This document shows, in pieces, positions 1 to 9,587 of a DNA stretch of 64,000 nucleotides (position 1 is the first letter of the stretch; every line of letters begins with the position of its first letter). A model generated the notes under the pieces. The model made no database searches and was not told the DNA's origin. It saw only the letters and a list, made by a program, of their open reading frames with translations. The position numbers and the translations under genes are program-made. The DNA lies in NCBI GenBank assembly GCA_963827085.1, contig CAWGZY010000005.1:248001-312000 (forward strand), written 5' to 3'. The DNA is from JAGVPT01 sp963827085. Lineage in GTDB: Bacteria > Bacteroidota > Ignavibacteria > UBA10030 > UBA8401.

Positions 1-1
1 T

Positions 2-1456
2 GCTCCAGGTTCAAAGATCGATTACATCAGAGGAATTCTTGGGGCATATTCGTCGTACGGTTATGAAATCATTCCCCTGTATCCTGGAGATGTGAAGGTT
101 GGCAAATATACCCCGAGCATAACTGCAACCGGGTTCTCCACAAGGCGTTCCCCTGCAATACCGACTGCGAGCGATCCCGTCAATGTCAGAGTGCTTGTCA
201 CGAATGCAAATCCTAATGCGGCCTCCTTGATCGTCGATTCCGTTGCTTTATATTATTCCGTGAATAGCGGCGCATTTACCCGCATCAAGATGACAGCGGA
301 TACTGGGAATACGTACATAGCAACGATTCCCCCCAAGGCTGATGGGTCATTTGTGAGGTATTTTTACTCAGCGTGGCAGGACAGCACATTGGCGTCGCAA
401 TCGAATTACCCGGATACTTCGAGAACTGCTTTGTTCTATTATGTGAGGTCTGCAGGATACACCATCAGGGATATCGAGTACACTCCATTCAGCGATGGCA
501 ACAGCGGCGTAGCGGATTTACTGGTGACTGTAAAGGGAGTAATTCTGGCGGACACGTCTGACTACCCGGCCGAGATCGACCATGAGAATCAGTCCACGAA
601 AACCCCGTATGCTTTTATGCAAGACGCGGCGGCCCCGTGGAGCGGGGTCATGTTGTATGATACCACAGCCGATAAACTGCACAGGGGGGAAAGTGTTTCC
701 TTGACCGGGATTGTCTCTATGTATAACGGCCAGACCGAAATCTCAGTGAATTCTTTTACCAATTTGGCGGTCCCTGAACCATTGTTCACACCAGTAAAAA
801 TAAAAACGTCGGATATCGGACAGCGAGCCAACGGCGACTCGCTTGCCAGGAAATGGCAGGGAGTTCTCGTAGAATTCGATTCCGTTTACATCGTGGATAA
901 CGATCCCGATGGTCCCACCTACAGTATCACCGGGCCCAACGGAAGCTTCAGGGAATACATGGTTGATGACGGTTCAGGCAAGTGCCGTGTCGATGATGAT
1001 GGAAGCAACACCTACAGCGTCGATCCGCATGACACGGCGTGGGGCTTTCACATTATGCCTAAGGGCGCATTCATACAAGGTCTCATTGGCATCATAAAAT
1101 ATAAGAACAGCGAGTACAAACTGGAGCCGAGAACGAATAGTGACTTTGTCGGAGAGCTCGATGGAGTAAGACAAACCTCGTCGGTCGTTCCATCGTCATT
1201 CTCGCTGTCACAAAACTACCCGAACCCGTTCAACCCGAGCACGAAGATTAAATACTCAATTGCCAAGGCGGGCTACGTCTCATTGAAAATATACAACATT
1301 CTTGGTCAGCAGGTTGCCACGCTTGGAAATCAGTATCAAACTGCCGGCAATTATACGGCTACGTTTGACGCTTCAAGGCTTGCGAGCGGCATTTATTTTT
1401 ACCGGTTGAATGCAGGAAGCTTCAGTGCGGTAAAGAAAATGCTTCTGCTGAAATGA
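2..1456 (+). CDS. T9SS-exported protein with C-terminal sorting domain (5' partial)
   Basis: The frame is open from the left edge (first codon at base 2), so the N-terminus lies outside the window and the GTG at 92 is probably internal. The first residues (IRGILGAYSSYGYEIIPL) resemble the end of an OB-fold, nucleic-acid-binding-like domain common in secreted Bacteroidota proteins. A second similar segment lies around bases 460-1130 (VKGVILADTSDYP, YMVDDGSGKCRVDDD). The last ~85 residues are a type A T9SS sorting domain with NYPNPFNPSTKIKYSI, then ILGQQVATL and ASGIYFYRL. Export through the T9SS to the cell surface or medium is therefore expected. No catalytic motif is visible, so the molecular role is unknown. 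It may be co-transcribed with the lipoprotein and TonB-receptor genes that follow. Confidence 0.88.
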   Translation, partial: APGSKIDYIRGILGAYSSYGYEIIPLYPGDVKVGKYTPSITATGFSTRRSPAIPTASDPVNVRVLVTNANPNAASLIVDSVALYYSVNSGAFTRIKMTADTGNTYIATIPPKADGSFVRYFYSAWQDSTLASQSNYPDTSRTALFYYVRSAGYTIRDIEYTPFSDGNSGVADLLVTVKGVILADTSDYPAEIDHENQSTKTPYAFMQDAAAPWSGVMLYDTTADKLHRGESVSLTGIVSMYNGQTEISVNSFTNLAVPEPLFTPVKIKTSDIGQRANGDSLARKWQGVLVEFDSVYIVDNDPDGPTYSITGPNGSFREYMVDDGSGKCRVDDDGSNTYSVDPHDTAWGFHIMPKGAFIQGLIGIIKYKNSEYKLEPRTNSDFVGELDGVRQTSSVVPSSFSLSQNYPNPFNPSTKIKYSIAKAGYVSLKIYNILGQQVATLGNQYQTAGNYTATFDASRLASGIYFYRLNAGSFSAVKKMLLLK

Positions 1457-1526
1457 CCGTGAAGGCAGAGAGAACTATGAGGCGATGGAAAATCATACGA
1501 TGATCTGAAATTTGTCGGCGGATAAA

Positions 1527-3269
1527 ATGGCGTTCGGTTTAAAAAAGAAGGACCACGGTGCAGCGGTACACGGGTGCAGAACGCCATTCATTCTTCACCT
1601 CATAGTTTTTTCTCTCTTTCTCTCGCTTTCCGGCTGTACACAACATCTTACCCCCACGAATGTCGTGAATAGCCCGCCGGTTACGTATGTCACCGCATTC
1701 CCATACCGCGACTCGATACAGACGACAAATTTCAACGCACAGGCGAGCCTTCTCGAAATCAAGTGGTGGGCAAACGATCCTCACGGCCTTGTGATCGGCT
1801 ACATCATATCGTTGACTGATCACGCCATACCGGTGAACAATAAAATATGGACATTCACAACGAAGGATGACAGTACCTTCTTTCTTCCGTTGTATCAAAA
1901 GGACACTGCCTACACTTTTAGTGTTGCCGGAATTGATAATACATTCAAAAGACCGCTGAAAGAAGGAGATACTGTTGCTTTCGCGGCACTCGGAATGTCG
2001 GTCGACCAACAGCCGGCGTCGATAAAATTCCCAATTACCAATACCCCGCCGACCGTTGCATTCGTCATGAACGAACCGCCGTATGTGACGCGCCTCGATA
2101 TTCCGGATACGACATTCACGGTTGTTTCGTTCGGATGGCAGGGCGCCGATATCGACGGCAACAACACGATTATAAATTATTTCATAGCCCTGAATGACAC
2201 GTCAGCACAAAGCTGGGTTCAGCTTCCGGCGCAGGCGGATTTCGTTACCCTGGAAGGAAGACTGTCGGAAGCGCCAAGCGGCACAGGCATTTCGACAGTA
2301 ACCTGCGATGTCTATCCAAACACCTACCCTGCATTGTCGCAGTCGCCTCTTCCGGTACGTTTGCCCAACATGAAGCTGAATGCAAACAACATTTTTTATA
2401 TCAAAGTTGAAGATGTTGCCGGCGCATTCAGCCGTGCCGTGCGAATGCCCGATACGACACATACCTGGTTTGTTAAGAAGCCCAAAGGGAGTTTATTGAT
2501 CATCAACGATTATGGAGTGCAGGATCAATCGACAAAATTTTATTCAAGTATTTTCGATACGCTCGCGGGCGGTGCTCTCCACGGGCAGTTCGATGTGTGG
2601 GATATCAAGACCGGCTCGAATTATCCGAAGAAAGGAAATCTGGTTCAGCCGTACGTCGTTCCGACTTTTTACGAGACGCTGAAGCTTTACAAATATGTTT
2701 TTTGGTATTCCTCCGATGAGCAGGACTTCGATATCGCGCAAACTGCTGTCAGGAATTTCAGAAGGAATTCCGGCGGAAAATTTTTTATGACATTTTCCCT
2801 GCCGTCTTCATACTCTTCCGGCTTAGACATCAACCAGGAGATCAGCGATTTCACCGACGCAATAGACAGCTTGACGAGCAACTTTCTTACAGATTCCCTT
2901 TCTTCCAGCCCGGTTACTTCGACAGGATTTGTAAAACCGGGAGCCACGGTACAGCCTGTTGCGCCCTATGACTCCACGATGTATACCAATCTCATTCGTG
3001 ACAGCTATTATTCAAATGCAGCGGACGGAGGAAAAGTTGTTGCAAATTTGCGCGGCATGTATCCTACTCTCGGGACAACCGTGATCTACAGTATGCAACC
3101 GTATGGGGCAAACAACCGTCAGCCGATTCTCGGCGTCATGAGCGGTGATAAATCGGCATTCGTTCTCGGTGTACCGCTTTACCGCTTCAATGGGAATTCC
3201 ACGACGCCGCCAAACTTGAGAGCCTATCTGCTGCTGTATAAAGTCTTCAAAGATTTTGGAGCGTTCTAA
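1527..3269 (+). CDS. Outer-envelope lipoprotein with fibronectin-like N-terminal part
   Basis: The protein has a basic N-terminus, a hydrophobic stretch and a lipobox ending LSLSGC, with the lipidated Cys at about residue 37 from the ATG at 1527. A TTG at 1512 would add five residues; neither start has a good Shine-Dalgarno site. The segment after the Cys reads like fibronectin/Ig-type beta domains (EIKWWANDPHG, YTFSVAGID, FGWQGADIDG). The C-terminal half (GSLLIINDYGVQDQ, YKYVFWYSSDEQDF) looks like a Rossmann/flavodoxin-type or GATase-like fold often attached to such lipoproteins. That reading is tentative. It sits 3 bases upstream of the TonB-dependent receptor, so the two are probably translated from one message and may act together at the outer membrane. 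No enzyme motif was recognised. Confidence 0.8.
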   Translation: MAFGLKKKDHGAAVHGCRTPFILHLIVFSLFLSLSGCTQHLTPTNVVNSPPVTYVTAFPYRDSIQTTNFNAQASLLEIKWWANDPHGLVIGYIISLTDHAIPVNNKIWTFTTKDDSTFFLPLYQKDTAYTFSVAGIDNTFKRPLKEGDTVAFAALGMSVDQQPASIKFPITNTPPTVAFVMNEPPYVTRLDIPDTTFTVVSFGWQGADIDGNNTIINYFIALNDTSAQSWVQLPAQADFVTLEGRLSEAPSGTGISTVTCDVYPNTYPALSQSPLPVRLPNMKLNANNIFYIKVEDVAGAFSRAVRMPDTTHTWFVKKPKGSLLIINDYGVQDQSTKFYSSIFDTLAGGALHGQFDVWDIKTGSNYPKKGNLVQPYVVPTFYETLKLYKYVFWYSSDEQDFDIAQTAVRNFRRNSGGKFFMTFSLPSSYSSGLDINQEISDFTDAIDSLTSNFLTDSLSSSPVTSTGFVKPGATVQPVAPYDSTMYTNLIRDSYYSNAADGGKVVANLRGMYPTLGTTVIYSMQPYGANNRQPILGVMSGDKSAFVLGVPLYRFNGNSTTPPNLRAYLLLYKVFKDFGAF

Positions 3270-3272
3270 GAA

Positions 3273-6137
3273 ATGTCGCCGATGACAAAAAACATCCTGA
3301 AAATTCTTGTTGCCGCATTCATTTGTGTGCCTATGTGTGCGGCGATCGCACAGGTGCGCGGAACCATAAAGGGCAAAGTCAGCGACGCTGCAACGAACGA
3401 AGGACTCGTCGGCGTTAACGTCCTCATACAGGGAACATATTACGGCGCCACGACAAGCATCGACGGAACGTTCGAAATCAAAAATGTCGGGGCCGGAACA
3501 TACACTGTAACGTTTCGACTCATCGGCTTCAAAGAGGTCGAACATGCAGGAGTGGTTGTGAAGGACGGCGAGGCAACGGCACTCAATACAAAGTTAGAAG
3601 AATCGGTTCTTACGCTCGGGCAGGAAGTCGTGATTGTCGGCGATAAGCCCATGATGGACCGGGCCGAGACGCAAAGCGTCAACACCGTATCTGATAAAGA
3701 TATAAAAGTTTCAGGAGTGCAGGATATCAAAGACGTGGTTTCGCAGCAAGTCGGCGTTGTCGCAACGGACAACGAGATTCACATCCGGGGCGGGCGATCG
3801 TACGAAAATGCGTACCTCCTGGACGGCATCAACATACAGGATCCGCTGGCCGGCACGGGTTTCGGCTTGCAATTAAGCTCCAACATGCTCAGCGGGATGG
3901 ACGTCATTACCGGCGGCTACAACGCAGAGTATGGACAAGCGACGAGCGGCATTATTAACGCAAAAACAAAAGAAGGCACCAGCCAATACGAACTTTTTCT
4001 TCAATCCAAAACCGACAATTGGGGGCTCAATAAAAATTCCCCGTCCGACTTCAATTCTAACGACTTTCAAGCCAACCTCGGCGGTCCGGAGCCGATAACG
4101 AAATACCTGCTCCCCGCGCTCGGCATCAATATTCCCGGCGAAGTGACGGTGTTCGGAAGTCTCGCGGGGTCGTTCACAGACGGACAAATCCTTTGGGCCC
4201 AGCGTTATCAGAACGGACAGGTCGTTACGTACAAGATCGATCCGCCGGCCCGGCTCAATTCTTCAATTTTCTACGGGACGAGATTTGCACCGAGGCTTTC
4301 CAACGACTGGTACGGGCTCGGTAAAATTACCTATAAGCCGAGTCAGACATTCAAGATCACCTACTCTTACAACCAGAACGTAAGCATCAACGAAAACACT
4401 CAAGAGCTGCAAACCACTTTGGAATACGTCGAACCTACTCCGGGGTACCAGTACCAATTTCAGAATATTCTCGGGAATGCAGATGTCTACACGCACAACA
4501 GCGTTGCTCAATCTCTTGACATAACCCAAACGCTCAGCCCAAAGTCTTTTTACGAATTAAAACTTGCCCAGTTCTTTACTCATCTTCGCGCCGATGCAAA
4601 CGGGCTTTATTGGACTCAGTACCAGCAGCCGGTCGACGTTGTTTCGCTTCCCCCGCAGTATTATAACACCGGCCGCGATACGATCGGAATAATTCCGGGC
4701 GACGGCTTTTACGACCTCGGCAACGCCAGCACATGGCACGATCATTACTTCGTCAACAATGAAGTGAAATTTGATCTGACCGATTTCTTCACGGAGCAAA
4801 ACAAGTTCAAAGCCGGGTTCGACCTGAATTTCCAGGAAATGCAGCTCGTCGACATTTATGAGCCATGGATTGGCGTCATGGGACTTAATAACGATGTCTA
4901 TCACGTTTTCCCGGCGACCGGTTCTGCATACACGGAGGATAACATCACGACCAACGGAATGATTTTGAATCTCGGCCTGCGTTTCGATTATTGGTTCCCC
5001 GGAAAATATGTTGACGACGCCGTGAACAACCCCCAGGTCATTACAATACCGCAGGCTATTCGCAACGATTATTATCAAGACACATACGATTTCTTCGGCC
5101 GACGGTGGAAAGGACGCATCAGCCCGCGTCTCGGCGTTTCGCATCCCGTGTCAGACGATCAGACGCTCTTTTTAAATTATGGTCAGTTTTCGAAATGGCC
5201 GAGGCCGCAATTTGTCTACGCAAAGCTGGCGCCGAGCACGGCAATGTCAACCTATCAGGCTTTCGGCAATCCTAACCTGAATCCGGAAACAACCGTCAGT
5301 TACGAACTAGGACTTCGAAACCAGTTTACCCCCGATGACGTGCTGACCGTTACCGCATACTATAAAGACATTTTCGATTACATCCAGACTCAACAAGCAC
5401 AGATTAATTCTGCGGCATTGATCGGGCAAAGCTTCATCACGTACGTCAATTCCGACTATGCACGTTCGAGAGGAATTGAAGTAGAATACAAAAAGAGAAT
5501 CGGCGACTGGCTTCGAGCTTCGATGAACGGCTCCTATTCTGTCACGACGGGAAAATCCAGCTCCGAAGACCAGGGGATCCTTGCCGTTGAAGGAGTTGTC
5601 CAGGAAATATTGAATGAAACGTATGTTGCATGGGATCGCCCGGTTCAGCTTTCCGCAAACATTACGCTCATTGATGAAAAAGACAACGGCACCTTCGGAT
5701 TCGGGAAAGGCATTCTTGACGGGTATGAAGCCTATTTCAGGGTGTTCTTCGAAAGCGGAAAGAGATACACGCCGTATTATTTTAGCGGCACGTATGCTCA
5801 AGACGGTGAGCCTCTCTATGCCGTGAACACTACTGATCAGTACGGCGCAGTCGGCGCCAACTGGTTCTGGGTGGACTTCAATTTCGAGAAATATTTCACC
5901 GTGGGCGGCATAGATATGACATTTATGGTTGAGGTAAGAAACATTTTTAACGACCTCAATTCCGATATCATCAATCCCGTTACCGGACGTGCGTACCAAC
6001 TTGGCGACCCTGTGCCTCCTTCATGGAATGACCCGCGTTACCCGGAACTCACGGCGCCGATAGACCCTTATCCGCTCGACCAATCGCGATATCTGCCGCC
6101 GAGGAATATAAAGATCGGCATTTCGGTGAAGCTTTAA
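3273..6137 (+). CDS. TonB-dependent receptor with carboxypeptidase-regulatory-like domain
   Basis: A 954-residue outer-membrane receptor. A signal peptide (about residues 1-26, ending MCAAIAQ) is followed by a carboxypeptidase-regulatory-like beta-sandwich (about 30-115; GTIKGKVSDAATNEGLVGVN, IDGTFEIKNVGAGTY). A plug domain follows (about 130-240; IHIRGGRSYENAYLLDGI, GYNAEYGQATSGIINAKTK). The rest is a beta-barrel rich in aromatic strands (YELGLRNQFTPDDVLTVTAYY) that ends in a strand close to NIKIGISVKL. Such receptors take up bulky substrates or take part in surface-protein export in Bacteroidota. The ligand is not evident, and no SusD partner gene is adjacent. The neighbouring lipoprotein, PorV-like and NHL genes suggest an envelope or secretion assembly unit rather than a classical Sus operon. 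ATG codons at 3273 and 3282 are both possible starts. Confidence 0.93.
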   Translation: MSPMTKNILKILVAAFICVPMCAAIAQVRGTIKGKVSDAATNEGLVGVNVLIQGTYYGATTSIDGTFEIKNVGAGTYTVTFRLIGFKEVEHAGVVVKDGEATALNTKLEESVLTLGQEVVIVGDKPMMDRAETQSVNTVSDKDIKVSGVQDIKDVVSQQVGVVATDNEIHIRGGRSYENAYLLDGINIQDPLAGTGFGLQLSSNMLSGMDVITGGYNAEYGQATSGIINAKTKEGTSQYELFLQSKTDNWGLNKNSPSDFNSNDFQANLGGPEPITKYLLPALGINIPGEVTVFGSLAGSFTDGQILWAQRYQNGQVVTYKIDPPARLNSSIFYGTRFAPRLSNDWYGLGKITYKPSQTFKITYSYNQNVSINENTQELQTTLEYVEPTPGYQYQFQNILGNADVYTHNSVAQSLDITQTLSPKSFYELKLAQFFTHLRADANGLYWTQYQQPVDVVSLPPQYYNTGRDTIGIIPGDGFYDLGNASTWHDHYFVNNEVKFDLTDFFTEQNKFKAGFDLNFQEMQLVDIYEPWIGVMGLNNDVYHVFPATGSAYTEDNITTNGMILNLGLRFDYWFPGKYVDDAVNNPQVITIPQAIRNDYYQDTYDFFGRRWKGRISPRLGVSHPVSDDQTLFLNYGQFSKWPRPQFVYAKLAPSTAMSTYQAFGNPNLNPETTVSYELGLRNQFTPDDVLTVTAYYKDIFDYIQTQQAQINSAALIGQSFITYVNSDYARSRGIEVEYKKRIGDWLRASMNGSYSVTTGKSSSEDQGILAVEGVVQEILNETYVAWDRPVQLSANITLIDEKDNGTFGFGKGILDGYEAYFRVFFESGKRYTPYYFSGTYAQDGEPLYAVNTTDQYGAVGANWFWVDFNFEKYFTVGGIDMTFMVEVRNIFNDLNSDIINPVTGRAYQLGDPVPPSWNDPRYPELTAPIDPYPLDQSRYLPPRNIKIGISVKL

Positions 6138-6153
6138 TGGGAAAAAGGATGGA

Positions 6154-6197
6154 CAAAATGACGAATCATCATGTCCCGTTCCGGAGTTGTCATTTTG
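6154..6197. other. Stem-loop between TonB receptor and PorV-like gene
   Basis: Nine-base perfect arms (CAAAATGAC at 6154-6162, GTCATTTTG at 6189-6197) flank a 26-base loop in the 91-base gap. No T-run follows the right arm, so it may be an mRNA processing or stability element rather than a terminator. Its biological meaning is uncertain. Confidence 0.3.
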
Positions 6198-6228
6198 CAA
6201 TTTGAGTTTTGACTTTTAAAATTCCACG

Positions 6229-7209
6229 ATGAGAAAAGCGCCCCTAATTCTTATATTGATTGTCGTAGCAGTTCAATCCGGTCTCTCGCAATTGCTTCCC
6301 GTTCTTGGAGCTCAGCGAGTCGGGATAACTGCCGCTGATTTTTTAAAGATCGGAGTCGGCGGGAGAGCCAATGCCATGGCCGAAAGCTACGTGGCCGTTG
6401 ACGACGACGCTTACGCCCTTTTCTATAATCCGGCAGGAATTACGGAATTCGACAAAAACGAAATAGCCATTGCGCATTCAACATGGTTTGTGGGCTTGCA
6501 GCATGATTTTTTGGGCGGCGTGTATCATCTCGATGAACAAAATACCCTCGGAATTTCCGTTATCTCCCTCCAATCGGATGACATGCCTGTTACGACGGAA
6601 TTTCAGCCGTTCGGTACCGGTGCGTATTTTAAATATGGCGATCTCGCGTTCGGCGTATCGTACGCCCGCCGGATGACGGACAAATTCAGCTTCGGTGTAA
6701 CCGTGAAATACATAGACGAAACTCTCGCGGACGTGAGTATGGGCGGCGTGCTGATCGATCTCGGAACATATTATTGGACTGGCCTCGGTACGACAAGATT
6801 CGCCGTTTCTGTGACCAACTTCGGAGGTCAGCTGACTCCCGCTGGAACTGCGACGCTCGTCGATGGATCCACCGTATCTACATTTCAAAGCTTCTCGCCG
6901 CCGACAATATTCAGGGTTGGATTTGCATTCGAACCGTACCAGGATAATGTCAATAAACTAACCGCTTCCGCTCAGTTGAATCACCCTGCAGATAATTCGG
7001 AAAACATTTCGTTCGGCGGTGAATATTCATACACTGAAGATTTTTTTCTGAGGGCGGGATACAAGATAAATGTTGACGAACAAAGTTATTCGCTCGGCGC
7101 AGGGGTAAAAGTTGATGCGAGATTCGCTGCAGTATCTTTCGACTATTCCTTTACTCCGTACGAGCGGCTTGGCGATGTTCATAGGTTTTCATTAAACTTA
7201 AGGTTCTAG
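6229..7209 (+). CDS. PorV/PorQ family outer-membrane protein
   Basis: 326 residues with a signal peptide (about 1-20, ending SGLSQ). The family-typical N-terminal block follows: RVGITAADFLKIGVGGRANA, then VDDDAYALFYNPAG and HSTWFVGLQHDF. This pattern marks the PorV/PorQ (UPF0164) family of FadL-like 14-strand beta-barrels. In T9SS organisms PorV shuttles sorted cargo to the attachment complex, and other family members have less clear roles. The protein ends in an outer-membrane strand with a C-terminal aromatic residue (VHRFSLNLRF). The gene lies between the TonB receptor and the NHL lipoprotein, with one base to the latter. This supports a link with the T9SS cargo at the left edge. Whether it is the genuine PorV or a dedicated paralogue cannot be decided here. 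Confidence 0.88.
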   Translation: MRKAPLILILIVVAVQSGLSQLLPVLGAQRVGITAADFLKIGVGGRANAMAESYVAVDDDAYALFYNPAGITEFDKNEIAIAHSTWFVGLQHDFLGGVYHLDEQNTLGISVISLQSDDMPVTTEFQPFGTGAYFKYGDLAFGVSYARRMTDKFSFGVTVKYIDETLADVSMGGVLIDLGTYYWTGLGTTRFAVSVTNFGGQLTPAGTATLVDGSTVSTFQSFSPPTIFRVGFAFEPYQDNVNKLTASAQLNHPADNSENISFGGEYSYTEDFFLRAGYKINVDEQSYSLGAGVKVDARFAAVSFDYSFTPYERLGDVHRFSLNLRF

Positions 7210-7210
7210 G

Positions 7211-8359
7211 ATGAAAACTGCACCGCTCATAATCGCAGCATTGTTTCTTCTTTCGGGCTGCAGCGAAAAATCCGACATCGTCGATCTGTCGGCTCTCCCG
7301 AAAGCTACCACACAAGTCATCAGCGACACAAACTATATACAGATACAGCCGGCATGGGCATTTTTCAACAGCCCGAAGGATATAAAAATAGGCTTCGATT
7401 ACATATTATATGTGACAGAACCGGGCAATAACAGGATCGTGATGGTCGACCTGGCGGGCACGATCCTCGGATATTCTCAATTTGTCAAACGCCCGATTGC
7501 CATCGCCGAGGATAGAAGGTTCAACCTCATCATCGGGTGCGAGTACGATACGACGGTCAACGGGAAAGTAATTACCGTCGCGGCGATTGCAAAGATCCAC
7601 CTCTTCAATTACGATCATGATATATCGTCTGCTCCCGTCGAAATAGTGTACCACGAGGGCCTGCAGGAACAAGTCACCCGCGATCCCATAACAGGTGCCT
7701 TGATTTCCGGCAGAGAATATACCGGAGCCGCAGTCCTGCCCGACAACAGTTATTATGTGACCCGGTCGGGAAACAATAATACAAGTTCGGTCGACCCTGA
7801 TAATCTGGTTCTGCATTTCAATAACAACGACATGCAGTACTCAAGCGATTATATAGACCTGGTGCCGAGTCTCGTGCCGACCGGGACCGGATTTGTCGCC
7901 ATTAACCAGATAAGCAACATAACGACATTCCCCACGAAACAAAACGGGTCCGATTTTATTCTTACTCAGACCGATCCGGCGAATGCCTTCAAAGTCAAGT
8001 GGATTACGTTTAATCCCGGCAGCGAACTTTTTGCGCCGAGCTGGAACTCTGAACTCAGTCTCGACCCGTCAAAATATTCGTCAGGGAAATTGCCGGCCAT
8101 GCTTTCCAACATCTTCAGAACGCCGCAAGCCGTTATGGTCGACGACCGCAGCAATATTTATGTGCTCGACAGTTCCCTCGACAGCTTGATGAAGTTCGAC
8201 TTGAACGGAAACCTGCTTCATGAATCGTTCGGCCCGTCAAAATCTGGAAATGCGTTGCTCCATCCATTTGGCATATCATTTTTCAACAAAATCATTTACA
8301 TCAGCGATACCGGCCATAACAGGATACTGAGGTACGAACTTTCAACAGATCTGCAGTAA
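7211..8359 (+). CDS. NHL-repeat lipoprotein
   Basis: 382 residues starting with a lipoprotein signal (LFLLSGC, Cys at residue 17). The body shows repeated NHL/beta-propeller blades: FNSPKDIKIGFDYILYVTEP followed by GNNRIVMVDLAG, RTPQAVMVDDRSNIYVLD followed by SLDSLMKFDLNG, and HPFGISFFNKIIYISDTG followed by HNRILRYEL. NHL propellers generally bind proteins, peptides or polysaccharides, or have lyase activity. No catalytic residues can be assigned. The ATG follows the PorV-like stop by one base, so it is very likely the last gene of the envelope cluster. The protein should be anchored to the outer membrane, probably facing the periplasm or surface. Confidence 0.82.
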   Translation: MKTAPLIIAALFLLSGCSEKSDIVDLSALPKATTQVISDTNYIQIQPAWAFFNSPKDIKIGFDYILYVTEPGNNRIVMVDLAGTILGYSQFVKRPIAIAEDRRFNLIIGCEYDTTVNGKVITVAAIAKIHLFNYDHDISSAPVEIVYHEGLQEQVTRDPITGALISGREYTGAAVLPDNSYYVTRSGNNNTSSVDPDNLVLHFNNNDMQYSSDYIDLVPSLVPTGTGFVAINQISNITTFPTKQNGSDFILTQTDPANAFKVKWITFNPGSELFAPSWNSELSLDPSKYSSGKLPAMLSNIFRTPQAVMVDDRSNIYVLDSSLDSLMKFDLNGNLLHESFGPSKSGNALLHPFGISFFNKIIYISDTGHNRILRYELSTDLQ

Positions 8360-8447
8360 GATTCCATAGCCTCATGAGAATCGCATCGTCGCGACCGGCT
8401 TCTGATTTTTTCGAATCTCCCGGTCTATCCCTGTTCTCCTGATATTG

Positions 8448-9038
8448 CTACATCTCAAAAAGATTTTCAATCGCTGCGTAATATTTTCCCCCCATCCTGG
8501 CAATCGGCTTCAAAGTTTTTTGGTCGACAGATCCCCGAGAATACAATTCGTCCTTCACGTGGAATTGTACGATCTCGCCGATGATGAGGTCGCCGGGTTC
8601 GTTTCCAACCTCCAGGTGCCTATGCAGCACGCATTCCAAATTTACCGGCGATTCTGCAATTCTCGGCGTTCTGATGCGCACACTCGGGGCAAGCGTGAGG
8701 TTGCTTTGCTCGATCTCTGAAATTTCCGGCGGAAAATCTGCCGACGAGAGTTTCATCAATTGGAGCAGTTGTTCTGTAACGATGTTGACGACAAATTCCT
8801 TCACTCGCAAAATATTTTCTGCCGTGTGTTTCATCGCTCCGTTTTTTCGCCCTGCCGAAATTATGACAAGGGGAGGGGAAGAGGCGATCGCATTGAAGAA
8901 ACTGTACGGGGCGGCGTTCACATTTTCGTCTACATTCATTGAGGTAATAAACGCAATCGGACGTGGCACTACCGCGCTGACGAGGAGGTTGTACGCTTCC
9001 CGCGACGAAAGTGTTTTCGGATCGATGACCATACGCAT
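8448..9038 (-). CDS. Flavin reductase-like FMN-binding split-barrel protein
   Basis: 196 residues with the layout of the flavin reductase-like domain family. N-terminal PRPIAFITSMNVDENVNAAP and SFFNAIASSPPLVIISAG form the FMN phosphate/isoalloxazine site. A central VKEFVVNIVTEQLLQLM helix follows, and then the NLECVLHRHLEVGNEPGDLI strand pair typical of the dimer interface. Members either pass reduced flavin to a partner oxygenase or act as small NAD(P)H:FMN oxidoreductases. No partner oxygenase lies nearby. The gene converges with the NHL lipoprotein gene, with an 88-base gap. The ATG at 9038 is not preceded by a strong Shine-Dalgarno site. Confidence 0.85.
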   Translation of the reverse strand: MRMVIDPKTLSSREAYNLLVSAVVPRPIAFITSMNVDENVNAAPYSFFNAIASSPPLVIISAGRKNGAMKHTAENILRVKEFVVNIVTEQLLQLMKLSSADFPPEISEIEQSNLTLAPSVRIRTPRIAESPVNLECVLHRHLEVGNEPGDLIIGEIVQFHVKDELYSRGSVDQKTLKPIARMGGKYYAAIENLFEM

Positions 9039-9305
9039 GCTCCTTCAGATATGAAACGGAATCGCCTATTGTGCGAACTGCAGAACAGCAGCCGCATGTG
9101 CTATGAAACGTCAAGTTTCGGAAAATCGGTCCACCTAAGCACCTTGTCTCTTCCGCTTGAGGGATCCTCACAGTACTCTTAGCAATCCTCTTTCCGTCAT
9201 CATCAGGGAACGGTGCGAGGACTGCCGGAAAAGGCGTTTTTTGTCGGATTGTTTCACGGCTGTGTACAAGATAGAAAAAAAGTTGAGAGATTAAAAGGGG
9301 AAGTT

Positions 9306-9315
9306 TTTGTATATT
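9306..9315 (+). promoter_or_regulatory. TTTGTATATT motif (possible -10 region)
   Basis: The same ten bases occur at 27780 and 28804 in this window, each upstream of a gene. Here it lies about 270 bases before the acyl-CoA synthetase ATG. The role as a -10 element is an inference from repetition and AT-rich composition. Confidence 0.25.
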
Positions 9316-9407
9316 CTGAAGAATACTATGATCCGGAAATTGTCTATCATCAAGGCTTCGGCAATGCTTGCTTCCACGTCAATTATCATCCTATCGGAGT
9401 TAGAAAC

Positions 9408-9547
9408 ATCTGAAGAATTGTTTCGCGCCAAGTCGCTAAGGCGCAAAGGATCTGTTTAGAATCATCCCGCGACTTTGCGTCTGGCGAAGCCATCCCGTTG
9501 GGATTTTGCGCGAGCCGCACTTTCGGTATTATTCAGAAGGCTCAGTT
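9408..9547 (+). repeat. Dispersed intergenic repeat, copy A
   Basis: This 140-base element is closely matched in inverted orientation at 14701-14840. Shared blocks include TTGTTTCGCGC, GACTTTGCGTCTGGCGAAGC, CATCCCGTTGGGATTTTGCG and ATTCAGAAGGCTCA. It carries internal complementarity (GCGCAAAG/CTTTGCG). No coding capacity is apparent. It occupies most of the 549-base gap between the flavin reductase-like gene and the acyl-CoA synthetase; the rest of that gap holds nothing I recognise except the motif at 9306. Confidence 0.8.
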
Positions 9548-9587
9548 ATTAAATCACGGCCATTCTCTCTTTTAAAAATATTTCATT

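Noticed and set aside
9213..9413. 66-codon frame in the gap before the acyl-CoA synthetase
   Set aside because: It runs into the dispersed repeat and has no recognisable domain or start signal.
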